A stretch of DNA of 64,000 bases from NCBI RefSeq assembly GCF_033025475.1, contig NZ_CP130322.1, positions 3,043,001 through 3,107,000 of the forward strand, written 5' to 3'. Position numbers and translations under genes: made by a program. Under the pieces are notes generated by a model. The model was not told the DNA's origin. It saw only the letters and a program-made list of their open reading frames with translations, and ran no database searches. Source of the DNA: Sphingomonas sp. C3-2. GTDB lineage: Bacteria; Pseudomonadota; Alphaproteobacteria; Sphingomonadales; Sphingomonadaceae. This document shows positions 15,053-23,734 of the stretch, piece by piece (position 1 is the stretch's first letter; each line of letters begins with the position of its first letter).

Positions 15053-16132
15053 TCAGGCGGCCTGCATCAGCAGCCGCTTGGGCTGCGCGGCCGAGATGAC
15101 GGCGCGCGCCATGTCTTCGGCGACGGCATGGGTGCCGGTGCCGCGCAACTGCGCCTCGGCAAAGATCGCGCGCAGCCGTTCGGGGATGGCGCGCAGGCGC
15201 GCCTCGGTCTGGCTGCGGCCTTCCTTCAGATGATCGGTGGCGAGATGGATCATCCCGCCCGCATTGGCGACGAGATCGGGCGCATAGAGGATGTCGCGCG
15301 CGTGGAGCAGGGCGGCGTCGTCGGCGCTGGCCAGCTGGTTGTTCGCGGCCCCCGCGACGACGCGCGCGCGCAGCCGGGCGATGCTGTTGCGGTTGAGCAC
15401 GCCGCCCAGCGCACAGGGCGCGAAGACGTCGCAATCGGCCTCGAGGATGGCGGCGGCGGGGAAGACGCGCGCACCGGTTTCGGCGGCGACCGCGCGGGCG
15501 CGCGACACGTCCATATCGGCGACGAGGATGGTGGCATCCTCGGCTGCGAGCAGGCGGCACAGTTCGGCGCCGACATTGCCCGCACCCTGCACCGCGACGA
15601 CAAGCCCATCGAGCGAGCGGCGGCCCATGCGCACGGCGACCGCGGCGCGGATCGATTCGAGCACGCCCCGCGCGGTCCAGAGCGCAGGATTGCTCGCGAT
15701 GCGGCCGGGGGCGGCGGCCTGCCCCGCGACATGGCGGGTGCGGGTGCGCAGCACGGCCATGTCGTGCGCGTCGCTGCCGACATCGGGGAGGGTGAGATAG
15801 GCACCGTCGAGCCGTTCGACATGATCGCCGACAAGGGCGAACAGCGCCGCGCGATCGAAATCGCGCTGGGGGCGCTGGAGCACGGTGACGCCGCCGCCAA
15901 AGGGCAGGCCGGCGAGCGCGTTCTTGTAGCTCATCGTACGGGCGAGGCGGAAGGCATCGGCGGTGAGTTCGGCAGGGCTGTCATAATGCCAGAGGCGGCA
16001 TCCGCCGGCCGCCGGGCCGAGCGCGGTGGAGTGGATGATGGTGGTGCCCGAAAAGCCGCGCTCTTCATCCTCGATCAGATGGACTTGCTCGGGCAATTGG
16101 TCCGCACCGACAAAACACTCTTTCGCGTTCAT
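15053..16132 (-). CDS. Leucine dehydrogenase-like protein lacking the catalytic lysine
   Basis: 359 residues, aligning well from end to end with Glu/Leu/Phe/Val dehydrogenases: TALGPAAGGCRLWHYDS, then MSYKNALAGLPFGGG, PDVGSDAHDM and a Rossmann loop QGAGNVGAEL. Relative to Bacillus LeuDH (Lys68, Lys80, Asp115), the matching positions here are Lys70, Val82 and Asp117. The usual catalytic lysine after GGG is therefore valine (codon GTC), so oxidative deamination may be lost or altered. The start ATG (complement of 16130-16132) follows AAGGAG. It is divergent from an Lrp-type regulator and followed by an ACT-like gene, which suggests an amino-acid-responsive unit. Confidence 0.85.
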   Translation of the reverse strand: MNAKECFVGADQLPEQVHLIEDEERGFSGTTIIHSTALGPAAGGCRLWHYDSPAELTADAFRLARTMSYKNALAGLPFGGGVTVLQRPQRDFDRAALFALVGDHVERLDGAYLTLPDVGSDAHDMAVLRTRTRHVAGQAAAPGRIASNPALWTARGVLESIRAAVAVRMGRRSLDGLVVAVQGAGNVGAELCRLLAAEDATILVADMDVSRARAVAAETGARVFPAAAILEADCDVFAPCALGGVLNRNSIARLRARVVAGAANNQLASADDAALLHARDILYAPDLVANAGGMIHLATDHLKEGRSQTEARLRAIPERLRAIFAEAQLRGTGTHAVAEDMARAVISAAQPKRLLMQAA

Positions 16133-16185
16133 GAGAAACTCCTTCAGAACGGGATTTATCACCGAAGCCGGGAAAATTATTTGCT

Positions 16186-16239
16186 ATTTCGCCTCTCATG
16201 GCAGAAATTGTGCATAAATTATGTGAATTATGGCGAAAT
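16186..16239. promoter_or_regulatory. AT-rich divergent promoter with inverted repeat, candidate Lrp operator
   Basis: The 119-base gap between the leucine-dehydrogenase-like gene and the Lrp gene is clearly AT-rich compared with its surroundings. ATTTCGCC at 16186-16193 is repeated inverted as GGCGAAAT at 16232-16239, 38 bases apart. Lrp/AsnC regulators commonly bind such imperfect palindromes in divergent promoters; the assignment is inference from position. Confidence 0.4.
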
Positions 16240-16251
16240 TGGAGATTTGGT

Positions 16252-16740
16252 ATGTTGGCGCCGCTCGATGAGTTCGACCGGAAGATTCTTGCGGTGATGC
16301 AGGAGGACGCCACGCTGTCGACCGGCGACATCGCCGAACGGGTGGGGCTTTCGCAATCGCCGTGCTGGCGGCGCATCCAGCGGCTGCGCGACGAGGGCTT
16401 TATCCGCCGCGAGGTGGCGCTGATCGACCGCAAGAAGGTGGGGCTCAACGCGCAGATCTTTGCGCAGGTGAAATTATCGGCGCATGGGCGATCGCACCTC
16501 AACGATTTCGTCGAGGCGATCCGGGGCTTTCCAGAGGTGCTCGACTGTTTCGTGCTGATGGGGCCGGTGGATTTTCTGCTGCGTATCGTGGCGCGCGATA
16601 TTGAGGATTATGAGCGCTTCTTCTTCGAGAAGCTGTCGCGCGTGCCGGGGGTTCAGGAAGTGAATTCGACCGTGGCGCTGTCGGAAATCAAGTCCACCAC
16701 CGCGCTGCCGCTGCCCAGCAACAAACCAGAAACACTTTGA
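16252..16740 (+). CDS. Lrp/AsnC family transcriptional regulator
   Basis: 162 residues. An N-terminal winged helix (LDEFDRKILAVMQEDATLS, then DIAERVGLSQSPCWRRIQRL) is followed by the RAM/ligand-binding domain (VGLNAQIFAQVKLSAHGRSH and the DCFVLMGPVDFLLRIVARD core). The start ATG at 16252 is chosen because GGAG lies seven bases upstream; earlier in-frame codons lie inside the divergent promoter. Its neighbour across the gap is the leucine-dehydrogenase-like gene, which it probably controls in response to an amino acid. Confidence 0.92.
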   Translation: MLAPLDEFDRKILAVMQEDATLSTGDIAERVGLSQSPCWRRIQRLRDEGFIRREVALIDRKKVGLNAQIFAQVKLSAHGRSHLNDFVEAIRGFPEVLDCFVLMGPVDFLLRIVARDIEDYERFFFEKLSRVPGVQEVNSTVALSEIKSTTALPLPSNKPETL

Positions 16741-16795
16741 TCCTTGGGAGTTGCGAAGCCCTGTGGCATAGATGGGTGACCCTTAAGGAGTTGAG

Positions 16796-17803
16796 ATGAA
16801 GCGTATCAAAACTGGGAATCTGGGTGCACTGGCGCTGGCATTGACGGTGGCCGTGATGCTTTCGGCGCCCGCAGATGCACGGCGTGGCGGCAGCTTTGGC
16901 AGCCGCGGCGCCCGCACCCATTCGACCCCGCCCGCAACGGCGGTGGCGCCGAAGCAGACCGCACCGGTCCAGCGTTCGATGACCGAGAACAAGACCCCCG
17001 CAGGCACGCCGCAGGCCGGTGCCGCCAATGCGGCAAAGCCGGCGGCAGCCGCAGGCGCGGCGTCGAAGTTCGGCGGAATGAAGGGCCTGGTCGGCGGCTT
17101 GCTGATGGGTGGCCTCATTGGCGCACTGCTGGGCGGTGGCCTCGGCGCGCTGGGCGGTGCCGGCGCGTTGATGGCGCTGTTCCAGATCCTGCTGATCGGT
17201 GGCCTGATCTTCTTCGCGATCCGCTTTTTCCGGCGCAAGTCGGCGCCCGCACAGGCGCCCTCGCACGCGATGGCAGGCGCAGGCGCAGGCGCGCCCTTTG
17301 GCGGTTCGGCGCATCCCTTCCAGGCGCAGCCGAATAATGTCGAACCCATTCGTCCGCAGGGCTTTTCGGGCATGGCGCCCGTCGCCCCGCAGACCGAGGA
17401 AATCGGCATCAACGACCAGGACCGCGATGCGTTCGAACGCCTGCTGAGCGAAGTGCAGGACGCGTTCGGCCGCGAGGATTATGCCGCGCTGCGCGAACGC
17501 ACGACCCCCGAGGTGATGTCGTATTTCGCTGAGGAAATGAGCCAGAACGCAACCAGTGGCCGCCGCAATGCGGTGTCGGGTACCAAGCTGCTCAACGCCG
17601 AGGTGGCCGAGGCATGGAATGAAGGGCATATGGATTATGCCACGATCGCCATGCATTATGAGAGCATCGACGTGATGCTCGACCGGAACACCGGCGCGGT
17701 GATCGAGGGCGATGCACACCGCCCGACCGATACGACCGAACTGTGGACCTTTGCCCGCGAGGGGCATGGCCCCTGGCGCCTGTCGGCCGTTCAGGCCGCC
17801 TGA
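16796..17803 (+). CDS. Tim44-like domain protein
   Basis: 335 residues. A signal peptide (MKRIKTGNLGALALALTVAV to about APADA) leads into a low-complexity Ala/Pro/Thr region, then a glycine-rich double hydrophobic segment near residues 95-142 ending in RFFRRK, and a C-terminal Tim44-like domain from about residue 205 (RDAFERLLSEVQDAFGREDYAAL). Tim44-like proteins of alphaproteobacteria are membrane-attached and of unclear function, with distant similarity to the mitochondrial import factor. The ATG follows AAGGAGTTGAG. A strong terminator follows the stop. Confidence 0.87.
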   Translation: MKRIKTGNLGALALALTVAVMLSAPADARRGGSFGSRGARTHSTPPATAVAPKQTAPVQRSMTENKTPAGTPQAGAANAAKPAAAAGAASKFGGMKGLVGGLLMGGLIGALLGGGLGALGGAGALMALFQILLIGGLIFFAIRFFRRKSAPAQAPSHAMAGAGAGAPFGGSAHPFQAQPNNVEPIRPQGFSGMAPVAPQTEEIGINDQDRDAFERLLSEVQDAFGREDYAALRERTTPEVMSYFAEEMSQNATSGRRNAVSGTKLLNAEVAEAWNEGHMDYATIAMHYESIDVMLDRNTGAVIEGDAHRPTDTTELWTFAREGHGPWRLSAVQAA

Positions 17804-17818
17804 TCGAAGCAACAAGGG

Positions 17819-17855
17819 CGCTGCCCGGGCACATCGTCCGGGCAGCGTTTTTCTT
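17819..17855 (+). terminator. Rho-independent terminator
   Basis: CGCTGCCCGG (17819-17828) pairs perfectly with CCGGGCAGCG (17838-17847) around a nine-base loop and is followed by TTTTTCTTT. It ends the Tim44-like gene and lies at the 3' end of the convergent GST gene. Confidence 0.93.
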
Positions 17856-18488
17856 TACTCTTCCCCGTAATTGCGCGCGATGACCGGGCCGAGCAGCGGG
17901 TCCGCCGCGACCGCATCGGCAATTGCCGACAATCTGGGGGCATGGGCGGCGAACCACGCACGGCGCGGGCGCCAGTGCACCATCACCGCGACGAACAGAT
18001 CGAGCGCGCTGCGCATGGTCCCCAGCACCCAGGGGCCGGTGACCTCCCCCTCCAGCCATTCCCACAGGCGGATGCGATAGGCATCGGTATGGGCGACGAG
18101 CGCTTCCGCATCGCGCGGGGCCCAGCGTTCGGGATAATCGCCATAGGTGAAGGTGGGATAGATATTGGCGACGATCCAGACGAGCAGCCGCAGGAAGCGC
18201 GCGCGCCGGATCGCCGGGGGCGGGGGCGAGCCCTGCGCCGGGATGTGTTTCCGCGAGGTGGAGCGCGATCGCGGCGCTTTCGGTCATCACCTGCCCGTCC
18301 GCCAGCACGAGCACCGGGATCTGCCCGAGCGGGTTGAGCGCGAGGATGCGGTTCCGATTGGGGCCGGGGGCGTCGAACCCCTCGACCGCGACGAAATCAA
18401 AGGGCGTCGACGCGGCGACGAGCATGATCTCGGCAAGGGTGGAGCCCCAGCCGGGCAGGCCGTAGAGCGTGGCGCGATCGTGGCTCAT
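17855..18488 (-). pseudogene. Glutathione S-transferase family protein, frameshifted
   Basis: From the ATG (complement of 18486-18488) the protein reads as a GST thioredoxin-fold domain (ATLYGLPGWGSTLAEIMLVA, NPLGQIPVLVLADG, MTESAAIALHLAE). After about residue 98 (GDPARA) the helical C-terminal domain continues in another frame as FLRLLVWIVANIYPTFTYG and ends GPVIARNYGEE at the TAA complementary to 17855-17857. The break is in a GC dinucleotide run; adding one GC unit gives DPARARFLRLL and a normal 211-residue GST. Either the gene is inactivated by slippage or the assembly lost two bases. Without repair the first frame runs on past 17855 into the convergent Tim44-like gene. Confidence 0.8.
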
Positions 18489-18730
18489 GCGAGGGATGGT
18501 GCCATAGGCGCGGACGGGGGCCAAGGGGTGGGGTGAGGGCTTGCCGCCCGCCGCAATCGCCCCTAGCGTGGTGCTATGATCATGGCCCGATGTACGATCT
18601 GATTGGTGCTCTCGCTCGGCTGAGCTGAAGAGCCGTTGCCGGGCGGCGCTGCTTGCCCGTGCATTTTCCTGCGCATCTTGAATTCGATCGACCGTGCCTG
18701 GCGCGGCGATCTTTTATTGGACCCATGATC

Positions 18731-19363
18731 ATGACCAATTTCTTCGAAAGCCCGTTCAAGGGCATCCCGCTCGATCAGCAGGTGACGCATCCCAACATCG
18801 TCGTCGGGCGGCACAGCTATTATTCGGGCTATTATCACGGGCACGGTTTTGACGACTGCGCGCGGTATGTGTTGCCCGATGCCGATGCCGACCGGCTGAT
18901 CATCGGCGCGTTCTGTTCGATCGGCTCGGGCGCGGCGTTCATCATGGCGGGCAATCAGGGGCACCGCCATGAATGGGTGAGCACATTCCCCTTCTTCTAT
19001 GCGAACGAGAGCTGGCAGCAGGCGCAGGCGGCGGACGGCTATCTGCCCGCCGGAGACACGGTGATCGGCAATGATGTGTGGATCGGCAGCGAGGCGATCA
19101 TCATGCCCGGCGTGCGCGTGGGCGACGGCGCGATCATCGGCACGCGTGCGCTGGTGACGCGCGATGTCGAGCCCTATGCGATTGTCGGCGGCAACCCGGC
19201 ACGGGTGCTGCGCAAGCGGTTCGACGAAGACCGGATCGCGCTGCTGCTCGAGATGCGGTGGTGGGACTGGCCCGATGCCGCGATCGAGGCGACGATGCCG
19301 CTGATGACGAGCGGCGATATCGAGGGGCTGCACGCCGCCTGGCAGCGCCAGACGCGGCGGTGA
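18731..19363 (+). CDS. CatB-like xenobiotic O-acetyltransferase (hexapeptide repeat)
   Basis: 210 residues, very similar over its whole length to type B chloramphenicol acetyltransferases such as CatB of Agrobacterium: [52 protein letters not shown] with likely catalytic His78, left-handed beta-helix hexapeptides near residues 112-150, and [20 protein letters not shown]. It would acetylate a xenobiotic hydroxyl with acetyl-CoA; actual drug activity is not shown by sequence. Start choice is uncertain: ATG at 18731 matches homologues and has TTGGA nine bases upstream; ATG at 18725 adds two residues. Confidence 0.9.
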   Translation: MTNFFESPFKGIPLDQQVTHPNIVVGRHSYYSGYYHGHGFDDCARYVLPDADADRLIIGAFCSIGSGAAFIMAGNQGHRHEWVSTFPFFYANESWQQAQAADGYLPAGDTVIGNDVWIGSEAIIMPGVRVGDGAIIGTRALVTRDVEPYAIVGGNPARVLRKRFDEDRIALLLEMRWWDWPDAAIEATMPLMTSGDIEGLHAAWQRQTRR

Positions 19364-19370
19364 CGATACG

Positions 19371-20279
19371 CTAGGCGCGTTCGAGCGCCAGCGTGTCGGC
19401 GGGGGCGAGATGGCGGTTCAAAAACGCCGTCGCCTCCGCCAGCACCGGGGCCTTGGCGCGAAAGGCGCGGGCGAGCGCCATGACGATCCCGGCGTGATCG
19501 AGCCCCTGATATTCGCGGAGTTCGACCGCCGTACCATGCGCGTGTTGCGCGGCGGCGAGCGCGCGGCTGTTGCGCGGCTTGACCGCGATATCGGCGGTGC
19601 CCGTGGCGAGCCAGAGCGGCGGGGCGTGCGGGCCGGCATAATGGATGGGCTGGGTGGCCTGCGGATCGGGCACTGCACCGAAGACACGCTGCGCGATGAC
19701 ATCGGTAAAGGGGTGGAAATCATAGGGGCCGGCGAGCCCGGCGACGCCGCGCAGCGCGGCACGATCGACCCCGGCGCCGTCCAGCCAGCGCGGATCGAGC
19801 GCGAGCAGCATCGCGATATGCGCGCCCGCCGAATGGCCCATCAGCACGACGCGGTGGGGATCGCCGCCAAATTCATGCGCATGATCGACGGCCCAGCGTA
19901 TCGCAGCGGCGGCATCCTCGACAAAGGCGGGAAAGGGCGCGGCGGGATGGAGCCGGTAATCGGGGATGACGGTGGCGAAGCCTTGCGCGGCGAGCGCCTG
20001 GCCCGCGAAACGATATCCCTGGCGGTGCCCGCTCGTCCACCCGCCGCCATAGAGGAAGACGAGGATCGGCTGGCGCGCAACTGCTGGGTTGCCTGTGGTG
20101 TAAACATCAAGCCGCTGGCGCGGGGCGGGACCGTACGCGGCGCCCGAGACGATGCGCCGGACAGCGCCTTCGCCCGGCGTGAGTGCGTTCACCGCGTTGA
20201 ACAGCGCAAGCCCGTCGACACCGAAACGCGCGACCGTGCGTTTGCCAAGCGAGGCGATGCGGGCGACGAACTGTTTCAT
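19371..20279 (-). CDS. Alpha/beta hydrolase (HSL-type esterase)
   Basis: 302 residues. An oxyanion segment LYGGGWTSGH corresponds to the HGGG motif of hormone-sensitive-lipase-like esterases, with Tyr in place of His. The nucleophile is in GHSAG, the acid is in TGTADIAVK and the histidine in GLDHAG, giving a complete triad. The substrate is unknown; such proteins cleave short acyl esters. The start (complement of 20277-20279) is chosen over an ATG 28 codons upstream because the extension has no homologous character. It ends eight bases from the convergent acetyltransferase gene. Confidence 0.85.
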   Translation of the reverse strand: MKQFVARIASLGKRTVARFGVDGLALFNAVNALTPGEGAVRRIVSGAAYGPAPRQRLDVYTTGNPAVARQPILVFLYGGGWTSGHRQGYRFAGQALAAQGFATVIPDYRLHPAAPFPAFVEDAAAAIRWAVDHAHEFGGDPHRVVLMGHSAGAHIAMLLALDPRWLDGAGVDRAALRGVAGLAGPYDFHPFTDVIAQRVFGAVPDPQATQPIHYAGPHAPPLWLATGTADIAVKPRNSRALAAAQHAHGTAVELREYQGLDHAGIVMALARAFRAKAPVLAEATAFLNRHLAPADTLALERA

Positions 20280-20341
20280 CCCCGCTTGCTGCCACGCCGC
20301 CCGCGCGGCAACAAGATGGATTGAAAGGACAGGGGAGCGGA

Positions 20342-21088
20342 ATGATCCGGCTTTTTCACGCAAGCGACCTTCATTTCGGACGCGAGGACGAAGAGGCCGT
20401 GCGCTGGTTTGCCGAGCGGGTCAATGACGAGCGTCCCGATGCGGTGGTGATCACCGGCGACCTGACCTACCGCGCGCGCCGCCGCGAATTCGAGGCGGCG
20501 GCCGAATGGCTGGGCGGGCTGCACGTGCCCGCGACGATCGAGCCGGGCAATCACGACCTGCCCTATTTCAATCCGCTGGCGCGGTTTTTTGCGCCCTATG
20601 ACCGGCACCGCTGGCTCGAGCGATCGTTCGAAAGCGCGCTCAATCTGCCCAATGTGTCGTTCATCCCGCTGCGCACCACCTCGCGCGCGCAGTGGCGGCT
20701 CAACTGGTCATGGGGCGTGGTGCGGCCGCTAAGTCTGCAACGCGCGCTGAAGAGCCTTGAGGAGGCGCCGGCGCGCAACCTGAAGCTGGTGCTGTGCCAC
20801 CACCCGCTGGTGGATACCGGGGCGGCCGCGCGCTACGCGCCGACGCATGGTGGGGAGAAGGCGCTCGACGCGCTGGCGCTGGGCGGCGCGGACGCGGTGC
20901 TGAGCGGGCATATCCACGACCCGTTCGACGAGAAATACCAATCCGGCCGCCGCGCGATCCGCCTGATCGGCGCGGGCACGCTTTCCGAACGCGTCCGCGC
21001 GACGCCGCCATCGTTCAACGAACTGCTGTTCGAGGCGGGGACGCTGCACGTGAAGGTGCGGGAGATGACGGAGAGTGCGGCGGGGTGA
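20342..21088 (+). CDS. Metallophosphoesterase
   Basis: 248 residues of the calcineurin-like superfamily with all five motifs: ASDLHFG, GDLTYRA, PGNHD, CHHPL and SGHIHD, which bind a dinuclear metal centre. Similar proteins hydrolyse phosphodiesters; the exact substrate cannot be read. The ATG at 20342 follows GGGGAGCGGA. It is divergent from the esterase gene with 62 bases between and ends at a shared bidirectional terminator before rpsI. Confidence 0.88.
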   Translation: MIRLFHASDLHFGREDEEAVRWFAERVNDERPDAVVITGDLTYRARRREFEAAAEWLGGLHVPATIEPGNHDLPYFNPLARFFAPYDRHRWLERSFESALNLPNVSFIPLRTTSRAQWRLNWSWGVVRPLSLQRALKSLEEAPARNLKLVLCHHPLVDTGAAARYAPTHGGEKALDALALGGADAVLSGHIHDPFDEKYQSGRRAIRLIGAGTLSERVRATPPSFNELLFEAGTLHVKVREMTESAAG

Positions 21089-21097
21089 GCCCAAAGA

Positions 21098-21129
21098 AAA
21101 AGGGCGGCGCCCGGAGGCACCGCCCTTTT
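21098..21129. terminator. Bidirectional rho-independent terminator
   Basis: AAAAGGGCGG (21098-21107) pairs with CCGCCCTTTT (21120-21129) around a 12-base loop. On the minus strand the stem is followed by a longer T run, so it ends rpsI strongly as well as the phosphoesterase gene. Confidence 0.92.
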
Positions 21130-21153
21130 CTGTTCGATTGAACCGACGTTCGA

Positions 21154-21675
21154 TCAGCGCTTCGAGAACTGGAAGCTGCGGCGGGCCTTGGCCTTGCCGT
21201 ACTTCTTACGTTCAACGACGCGGCTGTCGCGCGTCAGGAAGCCGGCCGACTTCACTGCGCTGCGCAGAGCGGGTTCGAACTTGGAGAGCGCCTGGGCGAT
21301 GCCGTGCTTCACAGCACCGGCCTGACCCGAGAGACCGCCGCCCTTGACGGTTGCGACGACGTCGTACTGACCTTCACGGTCCGAAACGCCGAAGGGCTGG
21401 TTGATCACGAGACGCAGCGTCGGACGTGCGAAATAGACTTCCTGATCGCGGCCATTGACCGTGATCTTGCCGGTGCCGGGCTTGATCCACACGCGAGCAA
21501 CGGCGTCCTTACGACGGCCGGTGGCGTAGGAACGGCCCTGTGCGTCGACTTCGCGTTCGCGCAGCGGCGCAGCCGGCTGTGCGGGGACGGCGACTTCTGC
21601 GGCTTCGGCGGCGGCTTCAACAGCGGCGCCGGCGATGTCCTTCAGGTCGGAAAGCGATTGGCGGTTATCGGACAT
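21154..21675 (-). CDS. rpsI: 30S ribosomal protein S9
   Basis: 173 residues. The last 130 or so residues are canonical S9 ([21 protein letters not shown], then [19 protein letters not shown]) with the basic tail [11 protein letters not shown] whose C-terminal arginine reaches the P-site tRNA. The first 45 residues form an alanine- and glutamate-rich extension absent from E. coli S9 but common in sphingomonads. Its ATG overlaps the rplM stop by one base (TAATG), so the pair is coupled as in most bacteria. Confidence 0.97.
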   Translation of the reverse strand: MSDNRQSLSDLKDIAGAAVEAAAEAAEVAVPAQPAAPLREREVDAQGRSYATGRRKDAVARVWIKPGTGKITVNGRDQEVYFARPTLRLVINQPFGVSDREGQYDVVATVKGGGLSGQAGAVKHGIAQALSKFEPALRSAVKSAGFLTRDSRVVERKKYGKAKARRSFQFSKR

Positions 21676-22154
21676 TATGCGCCCACCTTGTTCTTGCGGT
21701 TCATGGCAGCAACGTCGAGCACGGTCGGGTTCAGACCTTCATGCGGATGCTCGGCGCCGGAATAGATGCGCAGGTTGCGCATCTGCTGGCGGCCCAGGGG
21801 ACCACGCGGGATCATGCGTTCGACAGCCTTTTCGAGCACGCGCTCGGGGAAACGGCCTTCGAGAACCTTGCCAGCGGTGATGCTCTTGATACCGCCTGCA
21901 TAACCGGTGTGCTTGTAGTACACCTTGTCCTGCAGCTTCTTGCCGGTGAAGCGAACCTTGTCCGCGTTGATGATGATGACATTGTCACCGCAATCAACGT
22001 GCGGGGTGAAGCTCGTCTTGGTCTTCCCGCGGAGGATGTTGGCGACGATGGTTGCCAGACGGCCGACCACCAGGCCTTCGGCATCGATCAGATGCCACTT
22101 TTTTTCCACCTCGGCCGGTTTGATCGACTTGGTGGTCTTCATCAGCGCCTTCAT
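21675..22154 (-). CDS. rplM: 50S ribosomal protein L13
   Basis: 159 residues, slightly longer than E. coli L13 at the ends. Motifs include [15 protein letters not shown], the D-N-V-I-I-I-N-A core, [19 protein letters not shown] and the [15 protein letters not shown] tail. L13 is an early assembly protein of the large subunit. It is the first gene of the rplM-rpsI unit; the preceding 149 bases hold a candidate promoter and a leader hairpin. Confidence 0.98.
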   Translation of the reverse strand: MKALMKTTKSIKPAEVEKKWHLIDAEGLVVGRLATIVANILRGKTKTSFTPHVDCGDNVIIINADKVRFTGKKLQDKVYYKHTGYAGGIKSITAGKVLEGRFPERVLEKAVERMIPRGPLGRQQMRNLRIYSGAEHPHEGLNPTVLDVAAMNRKNKVGA

Positions 22155-22186
22155 GGAGCTTGACCTCTTGATTTGAAACGAATGAC

Positions 22187-22250
22187 GCCGCCCGATCGCT
22201 CAGGCGGCACCGATGCATGGCGCAATGAAGATCGAGGGGCTGAAAGTCAA
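22187..22250 (-). promoter_or_regulatory. Candidate rplM promoter and leader hairpin
   Basis: Reading the minus strand, TTGACT (22250-22245) resembles a -35 element, though a clear -10 is not visible at 16-18 bases. Further toward rplM, GCCGCC (22208-22203) can pair with GGCGGC (22192-22187) across a ten-base loop in the 5' leader. A role in autogenous control is possible, not shown. Confidence 0.3.
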
Positions 22251-22303
22251 GACAAACCGGGGGTTTTGAAACGGGTAAAATAATACCGCCCTGAAAAGCC
22301 CCG

Positions 22304-22633
22304 TCAGCTCTGGGTTTCCGCGCCCACCCAGAATGCATAGCTTTCGGGACTGTGCTCGACCGGCCAGACGGCGATGGCAGGCACGTCGTAACTGTGCATT
22401 TCCGCGATTTTTGCGGCGAGCGCGGCGGCGTGATCGGCGCGCGTCTTGAACAGGGCGGGGGTTTCGGTGGCGGTTTCGACCGCGCCCTGCCAGCGATAGA
22501 TCGAGCGGCAGGGGGCGAGGATGTTGACGCAGGCGGCGTCGCCCGCCTCGATCACCGCGCGCCCGATCCGTTCCGCCTCGTCCGATGAGGCGAAGACGGC
22601 ATAGACGGTTGCGATGGGGGCGAGGCTGGTCAT
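22304..22633 (-). CDS. cutA: Divalent-cation tolerance protein CutA
   Basis: 109 residues, the normal size of this trimeric ferredoxin-like protein. The family core is visible as VYAVFASSDEAERIGRAVIE, the CVNILAPCRSIYRWQG strand-turn-strand with the conserved tryptophan, and ETPALFKTR. Its physiological role is debated; it is linked to copper tolerance in E. coli. The ATG is six bases downstream of the ctaA stop, so the two are probably cotranscribed. Confidence 0.95.
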   Translation of the reverse strand: MTSLAPIATVYAVFASSDEAERIGRAVIEAGDAACVNILAPCRSIYRWQGAVETATETPALFKTRADHAAALAAKIAEMHSYDVPAIAVWPVEHSPESYAFWVGAETQS

Positions 22634-22639
22634 GGGCGT

Positions 22640-23671
22640 TCAGGCCGGGCGACGGCCGACGACGTGCATCCCCCAGGCGGCCGAGCCGACGACGAGCGCG
22701 CCCACGGCCTGGTGGAGAACGGCGAGCGTGATGTCGATCCCCGTCACCACCGTTGCGATGCCGAGCAGCACCTGCGTGCCGACCGTCGCGCTGATCGCGA
22801 CCGAGGCACCGCGCGCGCCCAGCGCCTTGGCTTTGCGCGCAAGGACCATCAGCGCGATGAACGCCACCCATGCCCACCAGCGGTGGATGAAATGGATGAG
22901 GAAGGGATCATTGCCGAGTGTGGCGAAGAACGAGCCGAGCCATTCGACCCCCTCGGGGAAGATATGGTCGTTCATCAGCGGCCAGGTGCTGGAGACATAG
23001 CCCGCGTTGAGCCCGGCGGTAAACGCGCCGTAGAGCAGCTGGAGGAAGAGGATGACCGCGACGCCCCATGAAAGCCGGGTGAAACGCGCCTTGGGGCGGG
23101 GATGATCGCGCAGGTCAAGCGCCGTCCAGACCAGCGCGCCGATGATGAGGAGCGCGGTGAGGAGATGGGTGGCGAGGCGGAAATGGCTGACATCGGTGCG
23201 TTCGCTGAGCCCCGAGGTGACCATCCACCAGCCGATGAACCCCTGAAGCCCGCCCAGCGCGAGCAGCCCGACCAGGCGCGGGCCATAGCCTTCGGGGATC
23301 ATCCGGCGCCAAGCATAGACGGCAAGCGGCAGGGCGAAGGCGAGGCCGATGACGCGGCCGAGCAGGCGGTGGATATATTCCCAGAAGAAGATGAACTTGA
23401 AATCGGCCAGCGTCATGCCCTTGGCCTTGTTGATTTCCTGATATTCGGGGATCTGCTGATATTTCAGGAATTCTTCCTGCCACTGCGCCTCGGTGAGCGG
23501 CGGCAGTGTGCCCGACACCGGCCGCCACTCGGTGATCGACAGGCCGGATTCGGTGAGGCGGGTGATCCCGCCCACGACGACCATCATGAAAACGAGGCTG
23601 GCGACAAGAAGCAGCCAGCGGGAGAGCCTTTTCGGCTGCGGATTCGCGGAGGCGGGACGGGCAAGCGACAT
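22640..23671 (-). CDS. ctaA: Heme A synthase (COX15 type)
   Basis: 343 residues with eight predicted membrane helices. It oxidises heme O to heme A for the aa3-type cytochrome oxidase. Likely heme-ligand histidines occur in EYIHRLLGR, HFRLATHLL, HFIHRWWAW and VLHQAVG. The first helix and loop (VGGITRLTESGLSITEWRPVSG) is the family signature, and the length matches the alphaproteobacterial/mitochondrial COX15 class. No ctaB or oxidase subunit genes are adjacent, though a mini subunit IV gene is at 61.5 kb. Confidence 0.96.
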   Translation of the reverse strand: MSLARPASANPQPKRLSRWLLLVASLVFMMVVVGGITRLTESGLSITEWRPVSGTLPPLTEAQWQEEFLKYQQIPEYQEINKAKGMTLADFKFIFFWEYIHRLLGRVIGLAFALPLAVYAWRRMIPEGYGPRLVGLLALGGLQGFIGWWMVTSGLSERTDVSHFRLATHLLTALLIIGALVWTALDLRDHPRPKARFTRLSWGVAVILFLQLLYGAFTAGLNAGYVSSTWPLMNDHIFPEGVEWLGSFFATLGNDPFLIHFIHRWWAWVAFIALMVLARKAKALGARGASVAISATVGTQVLLGIATVVTGIDITLAVLHQAVGALVVGSAAWGMHVVGRRPA

Positions 23672-23734
23672 GATGGCCGGGCTATGCCCGTCCGCGCGCG
23701 TGGGGACAAGCGGTGACGACTGGGACGAAATGTC

